Of a DNA stretch of 64,000 nucleotides, positions 52,898 through 64,000 are shown piece by piece. Position numbers and translations under genes: made by a program. The DNA comes from JAGHAJ01 sp964559865 [NCBI: uncultured Synergistota bacterium]. GTDB taxonomy: Bacteria; Synergistota; JAGHAJ01. Under the pieces are notes generated by a model. It saw only the letters and a program-made list of their open reading frames with translations, was not told the origin of the DNA and did not search any database. Location of the stretch: the NCBI GenBank assembly GCA_964559865.1, contig CAZLJD010000021.1, positions 62,001 to 126,000 on the forward strand, written 5' to 3'. Each line of letters opens with the position of its first letter. Within the stretch, counting starts at the first letter, position 1.

Positions 52898-53672
52898 GTG
52901 CCTCCTTAACCACGCCATATACAACCTCATCTGCCACACTCTCACCATACCCAAAGAGGCCAAAAAACTCTATGTTTCCCTTCGCCCCCTTTATAGGTGA
53001 ATAACACACACCTGTCATCGAAAACGGCAACTCTCTCTCCGCAAAGTCCCTGATGTCCACCAAAACCCCAAAGTGCAGTGCAGGGTCTCTCACTACGCCT
53101 CTGCCAACATACTCCCTTCCAACCTCAAACTGGGGCTTTATAAGAACGATTATTTTGAAGTCAATAGACACTAAAGAAGATATAACGGGTAAAACCTTCT
53201 TCACAGATATAAACGACAGGTCCATCGTAACGACATCTACCGCCTCTTTAATGTCCTCCTTGGAGAGGTATCTGGCGTTTTTTCTCTCTATCACCACCAC
53301 TCTTGGATCCGTTCTCAACTTCCAAGCTATCTGGCCATACCCCACATCAACAGCGTAAACCTTTGCTGCCCCCTTCTGGAGCATACAATCGGTAAATCCA
53401 CCCGTAGAGGCACCCACATCAAGTGCAACCTTTCCTTTCACATCTACACCAAACACATCAACAGCATGCTCTAATTTGATTCCCCCTCTACTAACATAAG
53501 GCATATCCGCCTTAACTATCACATGGGCGTCTTCGCTGACCCTAAAGGAAGGCTTATCAACCAAGTTACCATCTACTCTAACTTTGCCTTCCAAAACTGC
53601 CCTTTGAGCACGCTCCCTGGAGGGAAAGTATCCACCTTCAACCAGTAGCTTGTCTATACGAACTTTCGCCAA
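52881..53672 (-). CDS. tlyA: TlyA family rRNA methyltransferase / hemolysin A
   Basis: 263 residues from a TTG at 53672 with GGAGGGGG six bases upstream. An S4 RNA-binding domain (RIDKLLVEGGYFPSRERAQ, 3-60) precedes a Rossmann methyltransferase (ALDVGASTGGFTDCML, VTMDLSFISV). TlyA makes 2'-O-methylcytidine in 16S and 23S rRNA. It overlaps the dxs end by 35 bases. Confidence 0.92.
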   Translation of the reverse strand: MAKVRIDKLLVEGGYFPSRERAQRAVLEGKVRVDGNLVDKPSFRVSEDAHVIVKADMPYVSRGGIKLEHAVDVFGVDVKGKVALDVGASTGGFTDCMLQKGAAKVYAVDVGYGQIAWKLRTDPRVVVIERKNARYLSKEDIKEAVDVVTMDLSFISVKKVLPVISSLVSIDFKIIVLIKPQFEVGREYVGRGVVRDPALHFGVLVDIRDFAERELPFSMTGVCYSPIKGAKGNIEFFGLFGYGESVADEVVYGVVKEAHERFG

Positions 53673-55515
53673 ACAGAGCCCCCTCCAACGCAGTTTCATC
53701 CACACCGTATATCCTTCTAAGTTCGGACTGACTGCCGTGAGGGATAAATGTATCCGGCAACGCTACCACCTTCACCTTTCTGGCATCCAAACCCCTCTCA
53801 TTGACCAATCTCACGATCTCTTCTCCTACACCACCCATCTTTACCCCCTCTTCAGCAACAACAACACTCTCCGCCTGTCTCACAACGCCTAATATTAGAT
53901 CCTCGTCCAGTGGTTTCACAAAACGCATGTTGACAACCCCCACCAACCCAGACGGGTACTTAGCCGCAATCCTGATAGAAGGAGCAACCATACTCCCAAA
54001 CGCAAGTATAACCCTTCTACCTCCTTTCAAAACCTCACCTCTTCCAACCTCTACCCTCTGGAAGTTTTCAAAGTCCAACTCCACACCCACTCCACTGCCT
54101 CTCGGATACCTCACAACTACAGGACCATCCAAGTCAAGCGCCGTAAAGAGCATATTTTGTAACTCACGTTCATCTTTAGGGGTCATTATAACCACATTCG
54201 GGATAGCCCTCAGGTAGGCTATATCAAACACCCCTTGATGGGTAGCACCATCAGCACCCACAATACCAGCCCTATCTACACACAAGACAACCGGTATCTT
54301 TTGCAAACATATGTCGTGCACAAACTGATCGTAAGCCCTCTGCAAGAAGGTAGAGTATATGGCAACAAACGGCTTTAAACCCATCAATGCCATACCAGCA
54401 GCAAATGTGAGTAAGTGTTGCTCCGCTATACCCACATCATAGAATCTATCGGGAAATCGCTTGGAAAAATTAAACAGTCCCGCTCCCTCCCTCATGCCAG
54501 CAGTCATCGCAACTACCCTGCCGTCCCTCTCAGCAAGCCTCTCAACGGTCATACCGAACACCTGACTGTAAGAATATGCACCGGATTTCTTCAGGTTACC
54601 AGTAGTCTTATCAAATGGACCAACACCGTGGAACTTCTCCGGGTTCTCGGACGCAAACCTATAACCCTTTCCTTTCTCAGTGAGAATATGAACCACTACA
54701 GGTTTATTCACTTCCTTTGCATTTCTCAGCAGCTCCTCAACTGCCCTAACATCATGCCCATCTACAGGGCCCCAGTGTAATAATCCCATCTGCTCAAATA
54801 TAGAACCCTCCATTATTAGATACTTTAAAGTCTCCTTCACCCTATCCACAACGTTAAATATCCCATCACCCAATATGGGCAACTCCGCTATCTCCCGTTT
54901 TACTTCCTCCTTCAACCTCTGATAAGCTGGCACACTCCTAATCCTGCTCAGATGCCTTGCAATTCCGCCAACACGGGGGCTTATACTCCACTTGTTATCG
55001 TTCAGGACTATTATTACCTTGGTCCCAAGTGAGCCCAAGTGATTGAGTGCCTCCAGTGACATACCCGTAGTTATAGAGGCATCGCCTACTACAGCCACCA
55101 CCTCAAAAGACTCACCCTTTCTGTTCCTCGCCTCCGCTATACCCATAGCAGCAGAGATAGCCGTACCGGCATGACCCGCAGCAAAGACATCATACTCACT
55201 CTCGGGTGGCCACGCAAACCCACTCAACCCCCCAAGCTGCCTTATGGTATAAATCCTGTCTTTCCTTCCAGTAAGCATCTTGTGAACATATACCTGATGG
55301 CTAACATCCCACACGATTTTGTCTCTCGGCGTATCGAACACTCTGTGCAGAGCTATGGTAAGTTCCACAACGCCAAGATTAGACGCAAGGTGCCCCCCAG
55401 TACTGGAAACTACATCTATGAGTTTTTTCCTTATTTCCTTCGAAAGTTCTTCGATTTCTGGATAATCAAGTTTCCTCACATCTTCAGGCGAGTTTATGTT
55501 TTCCAAGAGAGACAA
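53638..55515 (-). CDS. dxs: 1-deoxy-D-xylulose-5-phosphate synthase
   Basis: First step of the MEP isoprenoid pathway: pyruvate plus glyceraldehyde-3-phosphate. About 625 residues. Seen: SSTGGHLASNLGVVELT, GHAGTAISAAMGIA, the thiamine diphosphate region VVGDASITTGMSLEALN ending NDNKWSIS, and DVGIAEQHLLTFAAGMA. The thiamine motif reads GDA where GDG is usual. Start is uncertain: TTG at 55515 (GGGGGGAG just upstream) or TTG at 55533. The gene overlaps ispA by about 30 bases; together with ispA and the reductase it forms an isoprenoid cluster. Confidence 0.95.
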   Translation of the reverse strand: MSLLENINSPEDVRKLDYPEIEELSKEIRKKLIDVVSSTGGHLASNLGVVELTIALHRVFDTPRDKIVWDVSHQVYVHKMLTGRKDRIYTIRQLGGLSGFAWPPESEYDVFAAGHAGTAISAAMGIAEARNRKGESFEVVAVVGDASITTGMSLEALNHLGSLGTKVIIVLNDNKWSISPRVGGIARHLSRIRSVPAYQRLKEEVKREIAELPILGDGIFNVVDRVKETLKYLIMEGSIFEQMGLLHWGPVDGHDVRAVEELLRNAKEVNKPVVVHILTEKGKGYRFASENPEKFHGVGPFDKTTGNLKKSGAYSYSQVFGMTVERLAERDGRVVAMTAGMREGAGLFNFSKRFPDRFYDVGIAEQHLLTFAAGMALMGLKPFVAIYSTFLQRAYDQFVHDICLQKIPVVLCVDRAGIVGADGATHQGVFDIAYLRAIPNVVIMTPKDERELQNMLFTALDLDGPVVVRYPRGSGVGVELDFENFQRVEVGRGEVLKGGRRVILAFGSMVAPSIRIAAKYPSGLVGVVNMRFVKPLDEDLILGVVRQAESVVVAEEGVKMGGVGEEIVRLVNERGLDARKVKVVALPDTFIPHGSQSELRRIYGVDETALEGALFGESSYRQATG

Positions 55516-56359
55516 ACTGCTCCCCCCTCTCAAATATGTAAGAAACCATGTACTTCAGCACACCTGCCTTATCTCCAAGAAAGGATAGCTCCTCCTCTGC
55601 CATCATCTTAAATCTCCGTGCCTCCTCCAAGGCCTTCTCAAGTCCCACCAATTCTGCATAGTTACTCTTTTCTCCGCTATCCACATCCATTATATCATCC
55701 ACCAACTGAAATAGCATCCCCAAAGACCTGCCATAAGACGCAAGCCTATCCAAGTAATCATCTCTACGCAAAAATATACCTGCAGAAAGGACAGACACCC
55801 TTATCAGGGCAGATGTCTTGTGTTCGTGGATCCACTTCAACAATAACTCATTATCCGTGCCGTCTTTGGAAACATCCACATCAAGAAATTGTCCTCCTGT
55901 CATACCAGAAGCACCAGAGGCACGGGCAAGTTCCTTAGATGCCTTAATCACTAACTCAGCGTCCACATCCCCATAAAGCTCAAGTGACATAGCTACTTCA
56001 AAAGCCATGATGAGTAGTGCATCACCAACGAGAAGTGCCTTACCGTCACCCATATATTCGTGAAGTGCTGGCTTTCCCCTTCTAAAGTAATCGTTATCCA
56101 TGGAAGGCAAATCATCGTGGACGAGAGAAAAAGAGTGCACCATCTCAATACCGCAGGCAAAAGGTAAAAAATCAGCAGCTTCACCACCCAACGCCTCGAT
56201 GGTAGATAGAAACAGAAGAGGCCTAAACCTTTTACCACCCGGAAAGAGTGCATACATAATGCCACTCTTCAGTTCTGCAGGGATACCTTTGTAACCCCTG
56301 ACGAACCTCTTCAGACTATCATCTACCATAGCCCTGTATCTTTCAAGTATGTGCTTCAC
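55484..56359 (-). CDS. ispA: Polyprenyl (farnesyl/geranylgeranyl) diphosphate synthase
   Basis: 291 residues from the GTG at 56359, which overlaps the reductase stop as GTGA and has AAGGGAG seven bases before. First Asp-rich motif VHDDLPSMDND, second QLVDDIMD, plus GGKRFRPLL. It extends isoprenoid chains to C15 or C20. The adjacent geranylgeranyl reductase suggests a C20 or longer product. Confidence 0.92.
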   Translation of the reverse strand: MKHILERYRAMVDDSLKRFVRGYKGIPAELKSGIMYALFPGGKRFRPLLFLSTIEALGGEAADFLPFACGIEMVHSFSLVHDDLPSMDNDYFRRGKPALHEYMGDGKALLVGDALLIMAFEVAMSLELYGDVDAELVIKASKELARASGASGMTGGQFLDVDVSKDGTDNELLLKWIHEHKTSALIRVSVLSAGIFLRRDDYLDRLASYGRSLGMLFQLVDDIMDVDSGEKSNYAELVGLEKALEEARRFKMMAEEELSFLGDKAGVLKYMVSYIFERGEQFVSLGKHKLA

Positions 56360-57465
56360 CTTTTCACTCCCTTCAAAAATGCAGATAGTACCCTGCTCCA
56401 CGGAAAGTGAACAGAGTAGTAAAAATCTCCATCTTCTAAGAACCTTCGAAGTGCATTCTTACCCTTTTCCTCAAACATGGGCTGATTAAACACATACCTA
56501 AAGAACTTATAAAATACAAACGAAAGAACTTTACCTCTTCTCTGTTTATTAAATATCTCCTTCTTAAACCTATTTTCTATGGAACCAAAAGGACTCATCA
56601 CATACGAAGAGACTATCTGAGCACTCTTTATAGCGTAGTATATCCCTTCTCCACTGAAAGGGTCTGCTATACCAGCAGCATCCCCAACAAGAAACACACC
56701 ACCACGGCTAATCCTGTTTCTATAGTTAGGACCCACAGGATAGACATAGCCAGCTGGTTTTACATATCCAATGCCAGCAATTGAAAACAACTTAAAAAGA
56801 TAGTTGTGCAACTCCCTTTTTGAGGAGGAAATAGTCGCACCTACCCCAAGAGCCATCGTATCCCTCTTAGGGAAAATCCACCCGTACCCCAAAATGCCGT
56901 CAAACAAAAACAAATGTATAGCATCCATCCACTCGCCCTTTGCAGGAACCTCACACTCAAGGGCAACTATCTTCGTCTTATAGCCGTAACCTATACCTAC
57001 AGCCCTACCCACTGCGCTCGGGTAACCATCTGCACCTACGAGGTACCTTCCCACATACCTATCTCTATCCGTTACGACCTCTACCAACCCATCCTTCTCC
57101 ACAACACCGGAGAATTTCTCCCTATAACGAACATCTGCACCATTCTCTTCCGCCTTATCCCTCAAAAACTGGTCAAACCTCTGTCTGGAGACCGTGTACA
57201 CGACAGGCTTGTCATACACAAACTCCAGATGACGATCATCAAAGTGCACCACCAGTCTGTTTAACTTTCTCTCTACTACACCACCATAACCATCAGGTAG
57301 ATACGGAAGCACCTTTACAGAAAGCCCACCTGCACAAGGTTTGTACCTGTACCTATCCGCCTTCTCCAGAAGCAACACGCTAAAACCACTATTGGCTAAT
57401 ATACGAGCTGTAGACGCACCAGCAGGTCCCCCTCCAACCACAATCACATCAAAAGAAGCAGACAT
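56356..57465 (-). CDS. Geranylgeranyl reductase family FAD protein
   Basis: About 369 residues. FAD motif VVGGGPAGASTARILA, KPCAGGLS and VGDAAGIADPFSGEGIYYA are hallmarks of the geranylgeranyl reductase (digeranylgeranylglycerophospholipid reductase-like) family, which saturates isoprenoid chains. Encoded just upstream of ispA and dxs, so it likely hydrogenates a quinone or lipid isoprenoid tail. ATG at 57465 chosen; a GTG three codons earlier is possible. Confidence 0.88.
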   Translation of the reverse strand: MSASFDVIVVGGGPAGASTARILANSGFSVLLLEKADRYRYKPCAGGLSVKVLPYLPDGYGGVVERKLNRLVVHFDDRHLEFVYDKPVVYTVSRQRFDQFLRDKAEENGADVRYREKFSGVVEKDGLVEVVTDRDRYVGRYLVGADGYPSAVGRAVGIGYGYKTKIVALECEVPAKGEWMDAIHLFLFDGILGYGWIFPKRDTMALGVGATISSSKRELHNYLFKLFSIAGIGYVKPAGYVYPVGPNYRNRISRGGVFLVGDAAGIADPFSGEGIYYAIKSAQIVSSYVMSPFGSIENRFKKEIFNKQRRGKVLSFVFYKFFRYVFNQPMFEEKGKNALRRFLEDGDFYYSVHFPWSRVLSAFLKGVKR

Positions 57466-57508
57466 TCTTCTCACCCATCACCACGACATCGTATAGAACC
57501 AAGTATAA

Positions 57509-57517
57509 ATTATAGCA
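57509..57517 (-). promoter_or_regulatory. Extended -10 promoter for the isoprenoid operon
   Basis: TGC-TATAAT on the minus strand, about 44 bases before the reductase ATG. The -35 region is weak, as expected with an extended -10. Confidence 0.55.
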
Positions 57518-57548
57518 CATAACTAAAGCAACTCTAACCCACCTGAGA

Positions 57549-58382
57549 CTACTCTTTCAGCGCACCTGCAGTAAGTCCCTGTACGATGTACCTTTGAAAT
57601 ATGAGAGTAAGAATAACAAGTGGAATGGAGGCAATGGCAGAAGATGCCATCATCTGTCCCCACGGTATCTGCCCATGCAATCCCTCAAAAAGGGCAATAC
57701 CAACAGGTATTGTCCTTGCATGGTAGTCTGTAGTAAGCATTAATGCAAACATAAACTCGTTGAAAGCAGAGATAAAGACTAAAAGGGATGTAGAGAATAT
57801 GCCTGGGGCAGAAAGCGGCAGTATAACCTTTATCAAAGCTTGTATGCGATTTGCTCCATCCACCATCGCTGCCTCATCAAGGTCTGTGGGCAACTGCATG
57901 AAGTAACTTACAAGTATCCACAAGGATATAGGCATAACCCACGCAATATATGGGAAAATCAGTGCCCTATAAGTATTTATCCACCTGATAGCAGTCATGA
58001 GCTTAAACAGATACCCAACAATGCTTATCTGAGGGAACATAGAAACGGCCAGCACGCCAAGTATGATTGCCATCTTTCCCTTAAACCGCATCCTCGACAC
58101 AGCATATCCGGCAAAACTCGCTATCACGACAGCCGCAACAGTAACAACAAACGCCACAACGAGACTGTTTTTGAAGTAATCCATCACATGTAAGTCTCTC
58201 GTACCTATGATCTGCTTATAGTTCTGCAATGTAAACACATACGGTATCTTTTCAGAAGCAAGAAAATCTGGGCGTTCGGCAAAAGAAACGACCAGCATCC
58301 ACACAAACGGCGAAAGGCAAATAAACGCAATTACCACCACACCAATCCACACAAGTATCCGCTTCTTCTTTTGTTCCCTCAT
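57549..58382 (-). CDS. Sugar ABC transporter permease, MalG-like
   Basis: 277 residues, six membrane segments, and the EAA loop DEAAMVDGANRIQALIKV near 170 that contacts the ATPase. Second permease of the importer. ATG overlaps the MalF-like stop by four bases. Substrate is probably an oligosaccharide or polyol (family level). Confidence 0.92.
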   Translation of the reverse strand: MREQKKKRILVWIGVVVIAFICLSPFVWMLVVSFAERPDFLASEKIPYVFTLQNYKQIIGTRDLHVMDYFKNSLVVAFVVTVAAVVIASFAGYAVSRMRFKGKMAIILGVLAVSMFPQISIVGYLFKLMTAIRWINTYRALIFPYIAWVMPISLWILVSYFMQLPTDLDEAAMVDGANRIQALIKVILPLSAPGIFSTSLLVFISAFNEFMFALMLTTDYHARTIPVGIALFEGLHGQIPWGQMMASSAIASIPLVILTLIFQRYIVQGLTAGALKE

Positions 58383-59292
58383 CGTTTCATACCCTCCTGA
58401 AAGCGTCCCACTTTCAGATACACAATGGTAAAGATGAGTATCAGCACAAAGGTAAACACCGATACCGTGGAACCGTACCCAAAATCACCAAGAATGTAGA
58501 GCTTAAATCCGTATATCGAAACAGAAGTAGTTGAGCCTGCAGGTCCTCCCCCGGTAAGCACATATATCAGGTCAAATATTCTCAGGGAATCTATGGTTCT
58601 AAAGACTAACGCTATTACTATAATGGGCCGCAGCATGGGTAGAGTTATATTCCAGAATCTCTGAAACATAGACGCTCCGTCAACCATAGCTGCCTCGTAC
58701 AAAGCAGACGGTATCGACTGCAACCCTGCCAGGAACAATATTGCCATAAACGGTGCCGTCTTCCACACATCGGAGACAACAATAGATGTAAACGCACTCA
58801 GAGGTGTGCCAAGCCAGTTAACAGGGTGAGAAGAGAGGTGTAGATGCACAAGAAGGTAATTCAAAAGACCGTAGTTGAAGTTATACATTAGCTGCCATAT
58901 CTTAGCAGAAACTATAGTAGGTATAGCCCACGGGATAAGTACAACTGCCCTCATTACCCCTCTCAATCTGAACTTCTCGTTTATCACAAGTGCGTAGAAT
59001 AAGCCCAACACGGTCTCAAAGAATACCGCTACCACTGCAAACATGACGGTCACAAATGTGGAGTTCCAAAAGTCCGGATCTGACAGAAGCCTCCTATAGT
59101 TCGCCAACCCGATAAATTTAACGGGTGGCAAAAAGGTTACATCCCTGAAGAAACTCAATACAAGGGTCCCAAATACAGGGACGAGGATCAATCCCCCAAC
59201 AAGAATAACAACAGGGGCAAGGAGCAGATATGCAAGTCCACTCTCTGAAGAAGAAGACCTTACTGCCCCTCGCCCCAACTTTGCAAACATCA

Positions 59293-59293
<1 letters not shown>
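58379..59293 (-). CDS. Sugar ABC transporter permease, MalF-like
   Basis: 304 residues, six membrane segments, EAA loop YEAAMVDGASMFQRFWNI. Pairs with the MalG-like permease. Start codon touches the stop of the binding-protein gene. Confidence 0.92.
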
Positions 59294-60609
<1,316 letters not shown>

Positions 60610-60649
60610 CTACTCACCTCCATTACAAAAGTTGTACTTTCTAAATAAT

Positions 60650-60678
60650 ATTTTACATCTACTCCCTTACTGCGTCAA
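60650..60678 (-). promoter_or_regulatory. Sigma70-type promoter for the sugar ABC operon
   Basis: TTGACG, 17-base spacer, TAAAAT on the minus strand, about 44 bases before the GTG start. Confidence 0.7.
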
Positions 60679-60756
60679 GTTTTTTCCCAAGGAAGAGCAC
60701 GCCTTCAAACCAACTATCGCTGGATATTCACCTACATTTGTGTTATATTATAGAAT

Positions 60757-63403
60757 ATGAGGAAAAAATTAATACTGTTAATCCTCCTGATGATTGCAGT
60801 CGTCTACCTTGTGGCTTACAAGGTAGATAAAGCGGTTTTAGAGAGGCTGAAGAGGTACTAAGGACTGCAACGGGATACCTTTACTACATCAACGAACTCC
60901 TTACCGAGACATTGTCATCTATCATAAGAAACAGGATTTCCGAACAGAAGTTGCTGCGTAAGAACCTCCAGATAGAAAGCACTGGCATTGCAGAAGCAAC
61001 CGCAACTTACTATCACCTGGTAGAAAAGGGTATCATTAAGTCGGAGCAGGCAAAAAATTGTCGTCTTCTTACATCGAAAACTACACCAAAAAACAGCAGA
61101 GAAATACTAATAATAAACAGAGAATTCAAGCCACTGTATGCTTCAAACGAAAAGCTCTTGAAAATATCGAAAGACACCTCATTCCGTTCAACTATTCTGA
61201 ACAATCCAACAGGCAACAGCTCTTACACACACAGCGGCAACAACTGCTTAATCGGATGGACTACATATAAACCTCAACGATGATGGATAGTTACTTTTTT
61301 TAACATAAGCAAGATATCTTCTCTATCATCCTACCAAAGCTTCGTGGAAGAGGAAAAGAAGATACTCAAAGAGAGGCTCGTTAAGTATCTCGGAAAAGAA
61401 TATTATCTCGTCATATACGACGGCAAGGGTAAGATAGCCTCCTATTCGTACACCGAACTCGCTAAAGACGACCTTCCATCGTCCAAAGAGATAAAGAGAG
61501 TCCCCTCGGAAGGTTACGGATACCTCTTTTACAGAGTGAACAACGAAGAAAAACTGAAAATCTTTAACTACTATGTTTTTGATTGGTACATAGTATTAAC
61601 ATTCTTTCCCAAGAAACACCTACACCCCGTTCTATGGCGAATACTGAAGGAGGAGTTACTACCCCTCTCCATAGTAATACTATTATTTGCAGTAATCACT
61701 ATTCTCTACATTAACAAAAGAATCCTAACACCCTTAGCAGTCCTGAAAGAAGGCTTTGAAAAACTCAAAGAGAGCAAATTCGAACACCAGATCAACATCA
61801 AGTTCACCAACGAGACGCAAAGCGTAATAGAGGACTTTAACGAAATGTCTCAGAACATTGCATTGCACTACATAGACATTTCCCTGCTAAAGGACGGAAA
61901 CCTCATACCCTTATCCTATGTGGGTTACACCATAGACTTCTACGAGAAGATGCCGGCAGACATCGGTATAAGGGGGTGGGCTATAGCCACAAAAGAGTTA
62001 AAAAATGTACCAGATGTTAGTAAAGAACCCCACTACTACATGGGAGACCCCTCTATAAAGAGCGAGTTATCCTGCCCAATCATTTATCGGGACAAGGTAT
62101 TGGGCATACTCGATGTAGAAAGCGATGAGGCTGCAAGCTTCGACGGAGACGACGAGCAGACATTCAGGTTAATAGCCCACTTTTTAGCGGTTGCATTCAC
62201 GAAGATAGACATATTAGAGGCTTGGAAGAAGCGAACTGAAGAGCTTGGATTCATGATGGAGATCATCAGAGAAGCAAATAGGGCTTCATCTGTCAGAGAA
62301 GTAGCAAGGGTGATAATCACAAAACTGGTAGAAGAAAAGGGGTACAAGAACTCAATATTTTACATAAGAAAAGGAGAAAAGTTGCTCGCCGTCCACAGTC
62401 ACGGTTACCCCGTGGAAGAGGGTAAAGTTGCACCGTGGGAGACCCTATACATAGATGGGAAAGGTATCATCTCCCGGGCTGCAAGAACCGGCGAAATCCA
62501 GAATGTTCCAGATGTACTTAAAGACCCCGACTACATACCGGGGGACAGGAGTATAAGAAGTGAGCTGGCAGTTCCGGTGATGGTTGACGACGAGGTGGTT
62601 GGGGTTATAAATGTCGAACTAAAAGAGGTCTCGGCGTTCACAGTTGAAGATGAAAGGTTTATGTCCACACTCGCAAACGAGCTGTCGATGGTGATATCCA
62701 AGATAAACGCCCTTGAAGAGTTACAAAACGCATACGAAGACCTCTCCATGAAAGAAGAGGAGTTAGAAGCGTCAATGAAAGAGGTCGAAGCATACTCACA
62801 GCTCATAGAAAGGCAGAGAGAGGAATTAGAGATAGCATATCTGGACACGATAAGAGCACTATCGAAGACCATCGAAATGAAGGATCCATACACGGAAAAC
62901 CACTCTACTCGTGTAGCAGAATACTCCATGAAAATTGCAGAACTCTTGGAACTAGAAGAAGAGGAAGCGGTAAAACTAAACTACGCTGCACTCCTGCATG
63001 ACATAGGAAAGATAGGTATAAAGGGTGCAATATTAAACAAAAAGGGGAAATTAACGACAGAAGAGTACGAAGAAATCAAAAAACACCCAGAGATAGGTGC
63101 GAAGATACTACAAAGTGTGCGTTACCTACACGACATCATACCCGTCGTGCTACACCATCACGAAAGATGGGACGGCAAAGGGTTCCAAAAGGTCTAAGAG
63201 GGGAAGAAATACCCTTACTCAGCAGAATTATAGCCGTAGCAGACGCATTCGACGCAATGCGCTCCGATAGACCCTACAGAAAGGCACTACCATTAAAGAT
63301 GGTAATAAGAGAAATAGAAAAGAACGCCGGCACGCAGTTTGACCCTAAGATAGCATCCATCTTCGTGGAATACATCAAGCAACGCTTCGGCTTGGAAGAT
63401 TGA
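60757..63403 (+). pseudogene. Frameshifted sensor protein: N-terminal extracytoplasmic domain, HAMP, two GAFs, HD-GYP
   Basis: A single ancestral gene broken by several lesions. The ATG at 60757 starts a signal anchor (LILLILLMIAVVYLV). The frame shifts near 60840-60858 (continuation EAEEVLRTATGYLYY). The stretch 61050-61095 appears shifted twice at A6 tracts (the SSSYIENYTKK segment lies in another frame). An in-frame TGA stands at 61281-61283 before WIVTFFN. The longest intact part (61344-63197) has a second membrane segment, a HAMP-like linker, two GAF domains, and an HD domain (LLHDIGKIGIKG, VLHHHERWDGKGF). One missing base near 63185 throws the GYP-like motif (GKGFPKGLRG) out of frame; the last 70 residues continue to 63403. 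HD-GYP proteins degrade cyclic di-GMP. Confidence 0.75.
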
Positions 63404-63436
63404 CACCAGAAGGTAGAAAAATAAACATTCTTGTGT

Positions 63437-63442
63437 TAAAAT
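63437..63442 (+). promoter_or_regulatory. -10 box seven bases before the TPR gene
   Basis: TAAAAT ends seven bases before the ATG at 63450; no ribosome-binding site is present. Consistent with a leaderless message. No good -35 box was found. Confidence 0.4.
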
Positions 63443-63449
63443 AGCCTTT

Positions 63450-64000
63450 ATGAAAAAACGTACAGTTATCCTGTGTATCACATTGCTTTTATTCTCAACA
63501 ATTGCAAAAGCCAGCTTAATGAACTACAACCACATCAGCCATCTGTTTTACAACGGAGGTGTGGAAAAACTTATCAGTGCAATAGAGGATACCCAACCCG
63601 AAAAGTTGGTTGGTAAAGACAGAGTTTTATCCATGTTTCTAATCGCAAATGCTTACAGACTGAAGTTTGATTGGGAAAATGCTGCCAAGTGGTACAAAGC
63701 CGCATGGGAGTCAAAGTCTAAGAAGTGGATATGGGCTGCAGCCTATTATGCGTTCTCTCTGAAAAGGCTGAAAAGGTACAAGGAAGCTGCAGAGATACTA
63801 CAAAAACTACCTATGTCCGAATCTTCATATCTGAATGCACGGATACACTACCACTTGGGTATATGTCTATCAAAGATGAACAACGACAAGGCAGTATATC
63901 ACTTCTTAAGGGCATCCAGTATAGACAGCACCTTAAAACCATTCGCCTATCAGAGGATTGCGTCCTTTTACTTTCAAGAAAAGAGGTACAAAGATGCCTA
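63450..64000 (+). CDS. Exported TPR-repeat protein, 3' end outside the window
   Basis: Translated from the ATG at 63450 and open to the end (183 codons visible). A signal peptide (VILCITLLLFSTIAKAS) is followed by helical repeats of the tetratricopeptide type (WENAAKWYKAAWESK, YKEAAEILQKLP, LGICLSKMNNDKAVYHFLRA, YFQEKRYKDA). Likely a periplasmic or outer-membrane-associated scaffold such as an outer-membrane assembly or lytic transglycosylase-linked protein; the function cannot be told from this part. Confidence 0.8.
   Translation, partial: MKKRTVILCITLLLFSTIAKASLMNYNHISHLFYNGGVEKLISAIEDTQPEKLVGKDRVLSMFLIANAYRLKFDWENAAKWYKAAWESKSKKWIWAAAYYAFSLKRLKRYKEAAEILQKLPMSESSYLNARIHYHLGICLSKMNNDKAVYHFLRASSIDSTLKPFAYQRIASFYFQEKRYKDA

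Overview
The window looks like the chromosome of an anaerobic, probably thermophilic bacterium. By eye the GC content is about 40-45%, arginine codons are mostly AGA/AGG and isoleucine often ATA, and TTG and GTG starts are frequent. Tungsten/molybdenum enzymes, a glycyl radical enzyme, many ferredoxins and a CIRCE-controlled groESL fit an anaerobe. The tmk-yaaR-holB-ricT order is Bacillus-like. The lineage is not certain; Synergistota-like or another deep-branching anaerobic phylum is my guess from gene content only. I see no tRNA, rRNA, CRISPR array or insertion sequence.

Layout. (1) 1-5164, minus strand: housekeeping operon tmk-yaaR-holB-ricT-ftsY-thrS. (2) 5396-7538: a PAS histidine kinase and its NarL-type regulator. 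(3) 7689-21370, plus strand: a long catabolic operon with a glycyl radical enzyme, a ferredoxin/tungsten aldehyde oxidoreductase/FAD reductase trio, an acetate-type transporter, a metal-dependent hydrolase (DUF6282), the glycyl radical activase, a dihydropyrimidine-dehydrogenase-like flavoprotein, MoxR/CoxE maturation proteins and MobB. (4) 21428-43747: genes for use of a purine, ureide or related N-heterocycle. These are a three-subunit molybdenum hydroxylase, cyclase-family amidohydrolases (one a tandem fusion), DUF1116/FdrA/DUF2877 (the AllGFH oxamate carbamoyltransferase set), carbamate kinase, an NCS2 permease, XdhC, a MoeA-like protein, DsrEFH sulfur carriers, a second AOR and a PucR activator. 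(5) 43817-57465, minus strand: housekeeping genes truA, DUF501, an S1 protein, Asp/Glu racemase, groEL/ES, tsaD, recN, nadK, tlyA, dxs, ispA and a geranylgeranyl reductase. (6) 57549-60606: a sugar ABC importer without its ATPase. (7) 60757-64000: a frameshifted HD-GYP sensor gene and the start of a TPR protein.

How they could work together (inference): a substrate enters through the NCS2 permease and is hydroxylated by the molybdenum enzyme. Its ring is opened by the cyclase-family and DUF6282 hydrolases. The resulting carbamoyl compound is phosphorolysed by AllFGH, and carbamate kinase makes ATP from the carbamoyl phosphate. The glycyl radical, AOR and PreA-like enzymes would process the carbon skeleton with ferredoxin and NAD(P)H linked electron transfer. 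Neither the substrate nor the order of reactions can be read from the sequence. Region 3, together with the unusual paralogues in region 4, is the best candidate for an undescribed pathway.
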